DNA from: Salvia splendens
Lineage: Eukaryota; Streptophyta; Magnoliopsida; Lamiales; Lamiaceae
Assembly: GCF_004379255.2 (NCBI RefSeq)
Contig: NC_056037.1
Span: forward strand, 32,709,012 to 32,773,011
Reading direction: 5' to 3'
DNA: 64,000 nucleotides
Shown: positions 23,143 through 33,669 of the stretch, piece by piece
Layout: the number at the start of each line of letters is the position of its first letter
How positions within the stretch are numbered: position 1 is the first letter of the stretch
Position numbers and translations under genes: made by a program
The notes under the pieces: model-generated
Told to the model about the DNA's origin: nothing
Seen by the model: only the letters and a program-made list of their open reading frames with translations
Database searches by the model: none

Positions 23143-23341
23143 TGTTGAAGAAAGCTCTTTGATTTATTTCAATGTGTCTATACAATGAACTGAAGATATA
23201 TGCCTAAATAGGCTAGGATGTTATGTACATATGGTAAGATTTCACAATGATTTACCCTAGCTTTAAATCTGGAAAGTATCATTCTAAATTGATTCCACAA
23301 TCTTCTCATAATCTTCCCATAATTCTTGCTGATTTCTAACA
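23143..23341 (-). repeat. 5' LTR of Copia-2
   Basis: 199-bp LTR directly preceded (in + coordinates) by the primer-binding site at about 23124-23142. Confidence 0.92.
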
Positions 23342-23700
23342 GGTTTGGGTAGAGGTAGTGCCACATTCTCCCGGATGCTTTGTCACCAAATGACGATGGA
23401 GGGTGCCATATCCCCCACCACTCGCAAATTTGTAGACTTTATCACAATAGTTACAATATGCATGAAACGCCGATGTCTCTTCTTGAGAGTGCGGATCATG
23501 AGGGCTTGGAGTCACCACCAGGACCTTCTTATAGTGTTTAACAAAAATATCAGATTTCAAAGCTTTTGTAGTGTTAGTGAGTGGAGGGGGAGGATGCATG
23601 TCCTCATTTCCGCCGGTGCTAGACGGAATACGAGAATGAGATCTATCATCATTGTTGTCCGAGTCCGACGATATAGACACGTCGTACTCGGCATCTTGTT
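23342..23700 (-). pseudogene. hAT transposase, BED zinc-finger fragment
   Basis: Encodes an acidic Ser-rich N-terminus (SISSDSDNNDD) and a BED-type finger: CNYCDKVYKF, then HRHLVTKH, which binds the transposon ends in hAT transposases. The frame runs into the Copia-2 LTR after STQT. Joined across the insertion it would continue QLNFQPGGSGSSG before the A-run frameshift. A stop lies just upstream of the Met, so the true 5' exon is probably separate, perhaps 23868-24033. Confidence 0.82.
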
Positions 23701-24279
23701 AGGAACCACGCCCCCGCCCCACCTTGATGCATTTCAGCGAGTAGCATGGCGGTCCTATGATCTTCTTCTATCTATAAATATTATATAAGTTGAAGTTTAA
23801 TTAGAAACACAAAAAAAAAATAAAAAAACTCAATCTTATGAAATTATGAATTGTAAAAATAATTTTATTTTTTAGAACTTAGTTGCATGCATTCAGCCGC
23901 CACTCGGGAAACCTCTTCCATAACTTCTCGACGACTAGGTCGCCTTGATTTTGAGGGACGACTACTTTGATCTTGGAAAATTCCTTTGCCCCGACCACCA
24001 CATCCCGGTCCACCACAAGAAAAAGACATAGTGCAAAATGAAAGTAGTATGGAATATGAAGTATTGAATAAATGGTAAATTACGAACACAACAACAAATA
24101 TAGTAGTAAGTAGTAACTGGTAAATAACTTGAGCCATTAGAGGGAATGAGGAGAGAATAGAGAAATTGAGATTGAGAGAAGGAAATCCTTGTTAACACAA
24201 GAATGGGGTGAGTAAAAATGATGGGGGAAGTAGGGTATTTATAGGAGTAAAATTGGATGAAATAAAAAAAAATCAATTT

Positions 24280-24582
24280 CAAATTCGGCCGGTTTACCGC
24301 CTAAACCGGCGGTTCAGTCCACAGTTTCTGACGGAAACCGGCGGTTTCTGACCGGTTTTCAGGCCTATACACTGCCACCTGAAAAAGCACATGAACCGTC
24401 AGAAACCGCCGGTTTTTCTGCACACCTAGCCGGAATCCCACCGTTGGTACCGTTGAACCGCCGGTTTGAACCGGCACGGTTCACGATATTCCCGAACCTG
24501 AACCGGCCCGCTTGAACCGTCGAACCGCCGATGCCGGTGCCGGTTCATGAACCGGCGGTCCGGTTCGGTTTGTGCATGTCTA
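24280..24582. repeat. hAT subterminal AACCGGC repeat region
   Basis: More than a dozen copies of ACCGGCGGTT-like words in both orientations, ending at the TAGACATGCAC terminus. Such clustered motifs are the usual transposase-binding sites of hAT elements. Confidence 0.75.
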
Positions 24583-24590
24583 CATATATG

Positions 24591-26257
24591 GTCGTCTTTT
24601 TTTCATTTATGGAAATAATATAGGTAGGTTGCAATATTAGTGTGTGTTAGATTTGTGTTTTTCGGTAGGAGTATGAATGAATTCCTTAATTCCAAATTAA
24701 ATCGTTGTTAATGATTATACTATCTAGTATTAATGTTGTAGTTGTATAGTTAATAGATTGATCTGACGGAGAATGTTTGAATCATATAATGACAACTTGA
24801 AATTAAGCAATCCATTTAAAAAGCTTTGAAACTTTGTGATTTGAAAATAGGACAAATTTCGTTATTTAAATGGTTATTTGTCCTTTTCTTTGTAATTGTA
24901 TATGTAACTGTGAATATCTAATTTAAACCAGTTTCTGATTTAAGGTAATTTAATAACGTTATATATTGCTCATCAAATTAAGATAATTTATGTAATGATA
25001 TAATTAAGATAATTTATAAGGAGTACTAATCTAAACAAATACTCCAATGAGTTGATTAATACATATGTTCAAGAGTCATTAGAATTGCAGAAAAAAATAT
25101 GAATTAAATCCCACAAAATGTAATAAACAAAAATTTGTATCAAAATAGAAACAAAAATTTTCATTATTTTAAATAGTATTGTAATGATCTCCCTTTTACC
25201 TCTATGTATATATCTCTACAAATGTTTCCTTCTGTACATTTTTTTAGTGACTGATTACGGAAACAGTCACTAGCAGAAGCAAATCTGTCGATCAAAAAGG
25301 TTTCTGGCACGCAGTTCTTGAGCACTCTAGTGGTTGCTAGAGCATGTTTGGGTTACTATGCTCATAAAAGAGGAAGAGAGCTATCAAAAAGGAAGATATT
25401 ATAGATTCAGCATTCTTATAGGCTAGCTTTAAGAAGCAAACAAACAATATGCAACATGGCTTAAACATATCAACTCAATTAGGTGCGGAGCAGAATAAAG
25501 TTCCGGTGTGTGTGTATGTATACACCTAACATTAATGCTATTAAGTTACAGACAGGAGTGATTGGTTATACTCATCACTCAAAAATGAATCCAGATATTC
25601 TCATATATCACATGATCTTCTTATCTTCTCCCCAGCATCACCACCTAACTTAGTAGTCCCTACATCCATCCCCTGCCCAAAATTCCATATCACTCATCAA
25701 AGTTATTATCTAGAGAATTCAACAATGTTGCTTGATAAACAAAAGGCTAAAATCCGATTGCGTGGAAGCCCCATGTTGAGAAGGCATACAGCTCTGAGTC
25801 ATTTGATAATTTCACTAGCATGCAACCACATTTTCTGTTTCCACTCAGATCCCTCTAATGCCTAATTCATCCAGGTAGACAACTCCCCATAACACCGAAT
25901 ACATCAAAGAGTGAATCACATATCTTCTCGATTTTGTAGAACAGCATATTCTATGTAATATTACATCGATCATATCATGCTATAGTAGTTACAAAGAAAG
26001 TGTTACCTGGAAGTCCGTCAAGCCTGTGGTTGGGTACACAGAAAAAATTAATCCAAAACCTGTTCAAACAATCCCACCATCATCTCAAATTCTCAATGAA
26101 TAGCAGAAAACAGACGAAACGGATTCAATTCACACTAATTGTGAAGATTGGTAAAACTTCAAAATAAATAAACAATTTCATATCCGAAACTTAAACTGCA
26201 TTCCACTACACTAGTCTGCATTGCTTAATTAATCTGAGAGGGGAACGAGTATACTAT
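24591..26257. other. Intergenic, possible transcript remnants
   Basis: No complete gene seen. 25250-26240 is less AT-biased than its surroundings and contains splice-like junctions on the minus strand (for example TTCCAG followed by GTAACAC near 26008), so it may be the 3' part of a lost gene related to the exon-like piece at 26637-26768. I could not read a protein from it. Confidence 0.35.
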
Positions 26258-26592
26258 TAGAAATGGGTCACTCACCCCTTAAAAGCCCGACAAGATTTAA
26301 GAGTTTTTAACACTTCGGAATGACACATCGGACTTCCATCAGGTAGGCAAGAGAAGAGATAAAATCTAGAGTTTTTAACACCTCGGAATGACACATCGGA
26401 CTTCCATCATGTGGGTAGGCAAGAGAAGAGATAAAATCTATCATCGACTTTGGCCCGCTCTGATACCATATTAGAAATGGGTCACTCATCCCTTAAAAAG
26501 TTTTATAAGAATGAGGGTTATTCACACTTATATAGATGAGCTAGGATCATCACTCCAAGTTGAGGTGGGACAAGATTTAAGATTTTTTAACA
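26258..26592 (-). mobile_element. TRIM-type miniature LTR element
   Basis: The right (5') LTR is 26472-26592, minus-strand sense TGTTAAAAAATC to CCCATTTCTA. It is followed by ATATGGTATCAGAGCGGGCC, an initiator-Met primer-binding site. The left (3') LTR at 26258-26312 is internally shortened. The interior (26313-26471) is non-coding and contains a tandem duplication of about 55 bp (TCGGAATGACACATCGGACTTCC units). A related copy is at 51875-52071. No protein is encoded. Confidence 0.82.
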
Positions 26593-26636
26593 TATACAAT
26601 GGTTTTAAAGAAAAATCAACAGCAGCAAGAAGCTAA

Positions 26637-26768
26637 TTAAGATGATCCAGCATCAATAAACTCAACCTCGACGAATGATATGGCATATGGATCTTCCATT
26701 GCTGCTCCAGTATTTTTATTCAAATTGTGATCAACCGTTCCTCCGATGAGATAGTGCTCGAAAACAGC
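26637..26768 (-). pseudogene. Orphan exon-like fragment, 43 codons plus stop
   Basis: On the minus strand a TTAG acceptor is followed by a 43-codon frame starting AVFEHYLIGGTVDHNL and ending FVEVEFIDAGSS-stop. The composition is protein-like and codon periodicity looks real, but I do not recognise the family and find no convincing upstream exon. It could be the last exon of a fragmentary gene or a transposon-captured exon. The TRIM element lies just downstream. Confidence 0.35.
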
Positions 26769-26936
26769 CTAATTTCGTTAGGTTAAGTAAGCAAGAGAAG
26801 AGGGGGGAAAACGCATGAAACGTAAAATCCAGATGAGAGAGAGACATTGAATTTATTTAGTTCTTACTAAAAATGTTTTTAATATTTAAAAAATCAGTAT
26901 TAAACATGATTAAGATATTTTTAAAACATTGATACT

Positions 26937-27170
26937 CCATTACTCCTGATTGTAAACAGGCTTATTCCTTTTTGGATCAGTCTCGTATGAATGAGATATT
27001 TCCTTTTATGACAAAAATCAACAATATATCTTTCTCTTACTTTATCTTACTCCTAGTTTTTCTCTCTACTTTTTTCTCACTTCTACTTTATTCTCTTTTC
27101 ATTAACTACTAAACACGATTACCTAAAAATTTGTGCCCAAGAGAAATATGTCAAATGTAATGGAGGGAGG
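26937..27170. mobile_element. Decayed Stowaway-like MITE
   Basis: CTCCATTACTCCTGATTG at the left and ATGTAATGGAGGGAGG at the right, with the usual TCTCTCTTACTTTAT-type interior. The right end is interrupted by the fold-back element that follows; GGGGGGAGTA at about 28402-28411 may be the displaced end. Confidence 0.55.
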
Positions 27171-27720
27171 ATCCACTGCTGTGTTAAAAATTACAGCAGG
27201 GGCTACTGTGATTGAAACGACAAGCATTTACCGATGAAACACAAAGGAGAGGTATAAGAGAGAGAAATTGTGGGTGGAAGAATATAAAACACATACAAAT
27301 CTCTTTTACACTCTTTTTTACCCATTTCTTTATTTAATTAAAAATGTGATCGGCAAGTTAACTTTTTTTTCATTGAGTAGCTATTAAAAATATTGTGGAA
27401 GATTTTGTTAGTATTTTGTTTTACAATCATAACAATGCCACTTTTACGTACCTATTAATAGACCTCACAATCCACTAACACTATTTTCACCATATTTTTT
27501 CTCCTTCTTTTCTATTTTATTAATTGCGCATTAAATTTCTTGTTACAAAGTTGTTTATTTTTTATGAACGGAGGGAATATAATTTTAAGGAATAAACTTA
27601 AAAGGAAAATATTTTATATTTTTAAGAAATGGAGGGAGGATTACATTTAAACTTTTTATTCTTTACTTATTCAAAGCTCATCATTTATTTTAGAAGATAT
27701 ACAAATAATTTATTACGACG

Positions 27721-27903
27721 GTGTTCGATTTGCAAGATGTAAATATATAATGTGTTTGATTCATGAGATTCGATCTCACAGCTCAATTCTGGATGAATAA
27801 TCATGAAATAATTAGTCTTAGCTAAACCCCTCCAACTAAAATAATCTCACAACTCAATCCTAAATTATATCTTGATACTATTTTATCTAGGAAATTGAAC
27901 CCC
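27721..27903. mobile_element. GTGTTCGGTTT-ended MITE (copy 2)
   Basis: Diverged copy of the element at 13478-13671; long shared blocks include AATAATCTCACAACTCAATC and TTATATCTTGATACTATTTT. The ends are GTGTTCGATTT and GAAATTGAACCCC. It sits inside the loop of the fold-back element. Confidence 0.75.
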
Positions 27904-27989
27904 ACCTACAATATATCTGGTAGATAACTAGATCCTACCATTAATGAATTAAGTTGTCGTTAGATCAATTAATTGATATTCCATTAGTA

Positions 27990-28065
27990 ATTGTGTGCTG
28001 AACATTGATGCATCAATAACAAAAAAATTGTGTGCTGAACATTGATGCATCAATAACAAAAAAAA
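27990..28065. repeat. 38-bp tandem duplication
   Basis: ATTGTGTGCTGAACATTGATG with its flank occurs twice head to tail, essentially identical, so recent. Confidence 0.9.
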
Positions 28066-28409
28066 TGCAAATCTGCAACATAGTACTTAATATTTTTATT
28101 TTTTAATAGGTACGTAAAAGTGGCATTGGTATATCATGATTGTAAAACAAAATACTAAAAAAGTCTTCCATAATATTTTTTAATAGCTACTGAAAAAAAA
28201 AGTTAACCTGTCCGATTGCATTTTCAATAAAATAAAGAAATGGGTAAAAAAGAGTACACAAGCAGAATTAGAAGTATGTGTTATATATTCTCTCTCTTAT
28301 CCCTTTACTCTGCATTTCATTTGTAAATGCTTGTCGTTTCAACCACAGCAACCACTGCTGTGATTTTTAACACAACAGACGATCCTCCTCTGCAGTGGGA
28401 GGGGGGAGT

Positions 28410-29759
28410 AATAAATTATTGGTGAAGAAATTTATTAACTGATAATATCTTTTTATCATTAATTATTACGTTAATTAATTTAAGGAATATCGATTTTTTT
28501 TCTTCTCATTTTATTTGTTTATAGGGGTGCGTTATATTGCTAATACCCTTAAATTGCTAACTACAACTAAATGATATACTGTAGATCTTCAAATCAATCG
28601 TCACCCATGATCATAACTCCAAATATCAATACAGTGAAAAAAATGTTAATTAGGATTTTTATGTCAATTAACAACAAATTAGTTATAACTAACTTCAAAA
28701 AATATCTCAAAACTCTAAATACATATAACTATATTAATTTGATATAAATATAAAATTAACAAAATTTTAATAGTTATTTATATTATAAAAATAATTAATG
28801 AAGTGTGAATTAGAGGTTAAGTATGGAACGATAACAAACAATAGTTGTACCTAGGTCCAATCCACCGGCCCAACCCACCAGGTCAATCCTCCGGGGCAAC
28901 CCATCGGGTTTTGAGTCTTGCCTACTTGGTTTACAAGCTAACCGGATGCGGGCTAATCCGGTTGTCCTTTTATCGGATTTGGAAATTTTCAACCTTAACC
29001 ACTCTAACTTTAGTGGGCTATTTGGATCAGTGTATGGGTTGTGAGCTACACTGACATCCCTAGCTATAAACATTAGTCCTCTAAAAGATGTATACGAAAT
29101 AAACTTGCCACTTGAGCTTATTTTTCATAAGCAATAGCTCATAAAAAACCAAAGCATTTAATACATTAGAAAACTCAACATAGTTTATATTGATGAAAGA
29201 GATGGAAGAAGGTTTAGGGTCCAGATTTCACCACTGCCCTAGAGACAATAATATAAAAAACGGTTGATTTTTTATTTTGCAAGATCACGTCTTTGTTGAG
29301 AGAGAAATACTCTTCCCTCATCACACGAACTTGCACAATAGTGTGATACATGTGATTGACGGAACGTGGTAACAGGGAAAAAAATGTTAGTTATTTTGAC
29401 TTACCAGCTGGAAGAGTAACTCGTTTGAGACTCCATGAAACAAATAAATATTGTCAATCAGTTAGTGAAATAGATGGTGTGAGATACCCATCTTAATGAC
29501 ATTAGAAAGTGAATCGAGTATCACTTGTAGTTGCAGCCCCTCCAAATTGGTTCTAAAGTTTAAAGTCAGATACGATAAATCTTGAAAAGTTTTAAGTCAG
29601 ATGCGATAAATCTATTTTTCAAGATGATAAGACAATCAGTTTCTTAGTGCAAAACTCATAGAAGATTGAATCGTTTCTCTTTATTATTGAATCAAAAAAT
29701 TATTTATAAAAACAAACTTGATATACTACTTACATATTTTTTGATTTTCATAATTACAT
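28410..29759. other. Intergenic, transposon debris
   Basis: 28850-29064 contains GGCCCAACCC/GGGTTTTGAG-type repeats and ends CTGACATCCCTA, the same terminus as the hAT-type remnant that ends at 36321. 29556-29611 has a 28-bp tandem repeat (AAGTCAGATACGATAAATCT). No gene seen. Confidence 0.45.
28850..29064. mobile_element. hAT-type remnant ending GACATCCCTA
   Basis: Repeated GGG(C/T)TAA/CCGG words and the terminal ACTGACATCCCTA match the remnant at 33041-36321. The left end is not defined. Confidence 0.5.
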
Positions 29760-30500
29760 TGATCAACTGATCAATTATGTGATATTACCAATCACATATG
29801 ATGTGGCTCCGAAGTTCAAGAACTTATAAATAATGCACGCCACCTTTATCTTTGAATTGATGAGATGCAAATCCCCAGACCCAATTGGTGGAAAGTGCCG
29901 TGATGGACTAGTACATCCATATAATGTATGGAGACCAAAGATTTTGTTGGTGAAAATCAACCACTAGAGGCATAACTTGACTGGTCGAAGTATTGTTTGG
30001 ATCATCGTTGTAAAGCATACAAAAGAAGCATGCAACACGATTAACAATATAAATACCAAGTTGTACACAACACCAAATGATTCAATCATTAAATTATTTT
30101 TAATCAATAAACTAATCATGAGTTTGTAAATTATAGTAATATACTTATTGATACAAATTTGGCACACCTCAGCCAATTATAGTTTAATCTGATATAAATA
30201 AAACAAGCCATACAATACATGTATTTTGTATTATGAGATAACAAATTGGGGTTTTACTTGTTAAACATGTTCAAAATTCATTTGAGACGCCACAGACGAA
30301 TCAAGATGAAGGCATATTCATTTAGAGTCATCGGTGAAATAAACCAAATAACTATTAGTAGCGATTGTGAAATGATATCTAGAGCCAACCAATAAATGAC
30401 GTACTTGGTTGCAATCTTCATGTGATTGCCCACAATATGATATGCAGATTTTCGTCCACATAATCAAAGAAAAATATTAGGATGAAATCATTGCAAATAT
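29760..30500 (-). pseudogene. Degraded Copia gag/protease remnant
   Basis: On the minus strand, a zinc-knuckle-like stretch around 30405-30450 (CGQSHEDCNQVRH) is followed further on (about 29770-29850) by KFLNFGATSYVIGNIT, which resembles the Copia protease region W-x-DSGATSH. In between the frame is broken several times. No LTRs were recognised. Old and beyond classification. Confidence 0.45.
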
Positions 30501-30610
30501 TGTCCATAATAGATAAAAGACCTCATGATCCATCGTGAAGCACCATTTTAACCGGAGGCAAGTAGCTACCATCCACTACATATCGATTGCAACACATATC
30601 AATAAAAAAA

Positions 30611-30851
30611 ACTTCATTCGTTCCATTAGTGTTGACACATTTATTTTTCGCACTCCTTTTGAAATAATTATAATATATAGTTAAAGTGGAGAGAGAGTAA
30701 AGTAAGAGACATAATAACGTTGAGAAGAGTCTTCACTACATTATTCTCTCTCTTACTCTACTCTCTCTCCACTTTAATTATTTATTATCATTTTTTCAAA
30801 ATGAATGCGAAAAAAAAGTGTCAAACACTATTACTATTAGAGCAGATGGAG
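30611..30851. mobile_element. Stowaway-like hairpin MITE
   Basis: Arms TTCATTCGTTCCATTAGTG and, reverse complement of the right end, CTCCATCTGCTCTAATAG enclose a strong hairpin (AAAGTGGAGAGAGAGTAAAG against CTACTCTCTCTCCACTTT). A TA follows the right end. Confidence 0.75.
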
Positions 30852-30987
30852 TACTATTCTTTTCAATAATAGAGTGAGATAATAAAACATAAACCTAACT
30901 AAATTAAAACAATTAGCAACTATTGCGAATTTCACAAACATGAATAGGTATATACTTTCTTTGTTTGTACCTAATATATTATATTTA

Positions 30988-31748
30988 GGGGAACATCTTT
31001 TTAAGTCCACGAACTTTGGCAAAGTATCATTTTAGGTCTGTGAACTTTGAAAATATCATTTTAGGTCCGTCAACTACAAGTTAATATCATTTGAAGTATT
31101 TTAAACTTTTTTCGAACGAAAAATGCCCTTAACGCCTTCAAAGGGCACTTTGGACGATTCTTTCGTCACTCATCTTGCGTCAAAGACCTAGAGTCCAATA
31201 ATATTTTTTACTACTATTTAATTCAATTACCATCCAAATTGAATTTAAATATAATTAAATATTGCCGTGAAAAATATGTTAATTTTTCAATTATTAGATG
31301 ACCAATTATTTAGGGATAGTGAATTGAGACTTGATACTTTATTTATTTTTTCAATGTAAACTGCATTTTAACAACTTACTATAGCTGATTTGTGAATTAT
31401 ATTTAGTTTATTTGTTTTGAAATTAGATAGCTATTAATTTGGATTGTCATTCGGAGTATTATTTGTATGAGTTTCAGAGTGGAGATCAATTAACATCCAA
31501 ATTGAATTTAAATATAGAAATTTGCCGTTATAAATTGTTGGACTCTAGGTCTCTGACTCAGGATGAGTGGCGAAAGAATTGTACAAATTGACCTTTGAAG
31601 GTCTTAAGGGTATTTTCGTCCGAAAAAAGTTCAAAATACCTCAAATGATATTAAATTGTAGTTGATGGACCTAAAATGATATTTTCAAAGTTTGCGGACC
31701 TAAAATGATACTTTGGCAAAGTTCGTGGACCTAAAAAGATGTTTTCTC
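30988..31748. mobile_element. Mutator-type long-TIR element with 9-bp TSD
   Basis: 761-bp element; the left end GGGGAACATCTTTTTAAG matches the reverse complement of the right end (GAGAAAACATCTTTTTAGG). Inverted arms extend about 270 bp (CACGAACTTTG, ATCATTTTAGGTC, CCTAGAGTCCAA and more). The flanking 9-bp TTATATTTA is identical at 30979-30987 and 31749-31757. Each arm contains two or three copies of ATCATTTTAGGTCC. No coding capacity. Confidence 0.88.
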
Positions 31749-31764
31749 TTATATTTATTATATA

Positions 31765-32145
31765 CTCCATGTGTCCAATTAGAAATGAAACATTTATTTT
31801 TGCACGTATTTTTAAAATAATATACTCATTTCATCCCTCTGTAGTAGAGGCGTTTCATTTTGAGCATTCATTTTGAAAAAAATATAATAAATAGTTAAAG
31901 TGCAAAGAAAGTAAGGTAAAAAAAGAGAATAATATAATTAAGAGTCTTCTCTATATTAATCTTTCTCTTATTTTACATTTTCTCTATTTTAATTATATAT
32001 TATCATTTTTCCAAAACTGGTGCTGAAAATGAAACGCCTCTACTACAGAGGGATGGATGGAGTAAATAGTAAAAGTGAAGAACAAGTAAAGTAAGAGAGA
32101 TAATAATGTAGATGAAACTTCTCAAAATACGTGAAAAAAATATTT
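31765..32145. mobile_element. Stowaway-like MITE, interrupted
   Basis: Left end CTCCATGTGTCCAATTAG; the sequence resumes after the nested element (AGTAAAAGTGAAGAACAAG). The right end is truncated near CGTGAAAAAAATATTTCATT. Confidence 0.6.
31825..32062. mobile_element. Stowaway-like MITE nested in another Stowaway
   Basis: Nearly perfect terminal repeats (CATCCCTCTGTAGTAGAGGC on both arms) flanked by TA on each side (31823-31824 and 32063-32064). At 238 bp it is the best-preserved Stowaway copy here. Confidence 0.9.
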
Positions 32146-32247
32146 CATTAATGTATCACAACCACCGTATGATTAGGTGTACTGCCACCATCACTAGTTC
32201 CCCGCCAACTTGCCTCCTCTCTCTTTCTCTCTCATAGTATCCAAATC

Positions 32248-32406
32248 TAGACATGCCTAAAGTTCTAACACGGTTTCCGTTCCGAAAATTTGGAACCTAA
32301 ATCGATCCACTATTCTTTTTAAATCTCATGGTTCCGGTTCGGAACTGTAGCCGCCGCTTACGATTTCACGGCTAACAGCCCGTACCGTAAACCTTGGCCA
32401 TCTCTA
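32248..32406. mobile_element. 159-bp hAT-type MITE with 8-bp TSD
   Basis: TAGACATGCCTAAAGTT at the left matches TAGAGATGGCCAAGGTT (reverse complement of the right end). The 8-bp flanks TCCAAATC at 32240-32247 and 32407-32414 are identical. The interior is GC-rich with GGTTCCG/CGGAAC palindromic words. The terminus resembles that of the hAT transposon ending at 24582 (TAGACATGCAC). Confidence 0.88.
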
Positions 32407-32414
32407 TCCAAATC

Positions 32415-33040
32415 TCAAATCAAGAAATCATGTTTTTTGTGTGTATCATACATGGGTATTTATTTAAACAAATAATTTTACTCAACAATACCTCATAGTA
32501 GTATTTTTTTAATATTACTATCCCCCTCCCTAAATATAGCTCTATTTCCCTTTCATGAAATAAATTGAATATACTTTAGTTTTAAAAGCAAAGTATTATT
32601 TCGGATATACTTTAATTTTAAAAGCAAAATATTAAATACTGTTATAATTATAATTTCTAAATAAAGGAAACATATTTATTACGCAATTAATAATGCATCG
32701 GTACGCCTATCTAGTTGGACTAGTATATCATACCTTAACATTTAATTTTAGCCTGACAAAGATTAAATGTAATCACAAGGGTTTTGATAAATCTTTAAAA
32801 ATGAAGGATGCTCAATGTTGAAAATTTTGAATGTTCATACTACATAAAATATGTAGTTTTAGCCTAGAGTTGCAAGAAGTTATCCCAAAAAATTTCCAAT
32901 TTGAGGTAATTAGAAAAGTTGATTTGCATACTCCAAAAAAAATTACATTACATGTATTAGAGAAATTGTAAATTTGCACGTGATATACCACTATTGCGTT
33001 ACTTAATTTACACCTCACATATACCACTATTGCGTTACTT
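32415..33040. other. Intergenic, local duplication
   Basis: No gene seen. A 29-bp direct repeat (ATATACCACTATTGCGTTAC...) lies at about 32985-33012 and 33018-33046, next to the ragged left end of the following hAT remnant. Confidence 0.5.
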
Positions 33041-33669
33041 AATTTGGGCTAACCTGCTCGGGTTCGGGCCAATCCACTTGGGTTGTTAGGCTATTTGGGT
33101 GTGGGTTATTCGGGTTGTGAATTTCTCGGGCTATAAATTTTTAGCCCTAACCCTAAATCTTCAAGTTTCGAGCTAACCCACGGGCTATTCGGATCAAAAG
33201 TGATCTATGTGTTATTTTCTCTCCAATCCAATATTCTAAGTTATAAAAAAAATAGATTGTCACAAATAGTAAAGTATTATCAAAGTGATCAAGAGAAAGA
33301 AAATAATAGCAATTGAAACTTGAAACAAAATACATAAAAATATTACTTAATTAGTTCCACACGTGAATCTGAGTGCAGTTAAGTGGAAATCATGCATTCC
33401 ATATAACCCTAACTTTCAATTTGAAAGAGAAGACATAATTATCATATATATTTTATATCAATGTTGCGTTCAAAATTGATATTACCATTCATACTTCATT
33501 CATATAAGTATATAACCAAAAATTTTAATTATATTTCTATTTTAAATGCTCAACCCATGGACTAACCCGCAATCCACTTGGGTCGGCCCGCATAACCTGT
33601 CGACCCAAACGGGTCAACCAGTGTAACCCGGTTCTGCATTTGGGTTACGATTTTCTAACCCTAACCCTA

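Larger units (their letters stand above)
18179..23341 (-). mobile_element. Copia LTR retrotransposon, decayed (Copia-2)
   Basis: 5,163-bp element in minus orientation. The LTRs are 188 bp (18179-18366) and 199 bp (23143-23341) and begin TGTTGAAG and end CTAACA. The target duplication GGTTT is perfect (18174-18178 and 23342-23346). The primer-binding site next to the 5' LTR reads TGGCATCAGAGCC on the minus strand, one mismatch from the initiator-Met type, and a GAGAGGGAG polypurine tract abuts the 3' LTR. About eight substitutions plus an 11-bp indel separate the LTRs, so it is clearly older than Copia-1. The short LTRs and gag start (NGRNYALWAQLMRVAI) resemble Ale/Retrofit-type elements (inference). 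Confidence 0.95.
17752..24582 (-). mobile_element. hAT transposon, 3'-truncated and split by Copia-2
   Basis: The 5' end (minus sense) is at about 24582, where the reverse strand reads TAGACATGCACAAACCGAACC, a typical hAT terminus, followed inward by AACCGGC-type subterminal repeats (24280-24580). A possible first exon (about 23868-24033, CGGPGCGGRGKGIF) and the BED-finger coding part (23342-23690) follow. The transposase then resumes at 18178 after the 5.2-kb Copia-2 insertion and stops near 17752. No 3' terminus was found, so the distal part is lost. Confidence 0.75.
27167..28390. mobile_element. Long inverted-repeat (fold-back) element
   Basis: A left arm of about 300 bp (27167-27470) is the inverted copy of 28095-28390. 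Shared blocks include GTGTTAAAAAT/ATTTTTAACAC near the tips, ACGACAAGCATTTAC/TAAATGCTTGTCGT, and GCCACTTTTACGTACC/GGTACGTAAAAGTGGC at the inner ends. The 620-bp interior holds a GTGTTCG-ended MITE and a 38-bp direct repeat. No coding capacity. Target duplication is unclear (TGGAGGGAG against TGGGAGGGG at best). Probably a Mutator-type non-autonomous element. Confidence 0.72.

Noticed and set aside
33144..33669. CCCTAACCCTAA-like telomeric words
   Set aside because: Only two units at each place, and they are part of the hAT-type remnant's own GGGCTAACC-type repeats; not an interstitial telomere.
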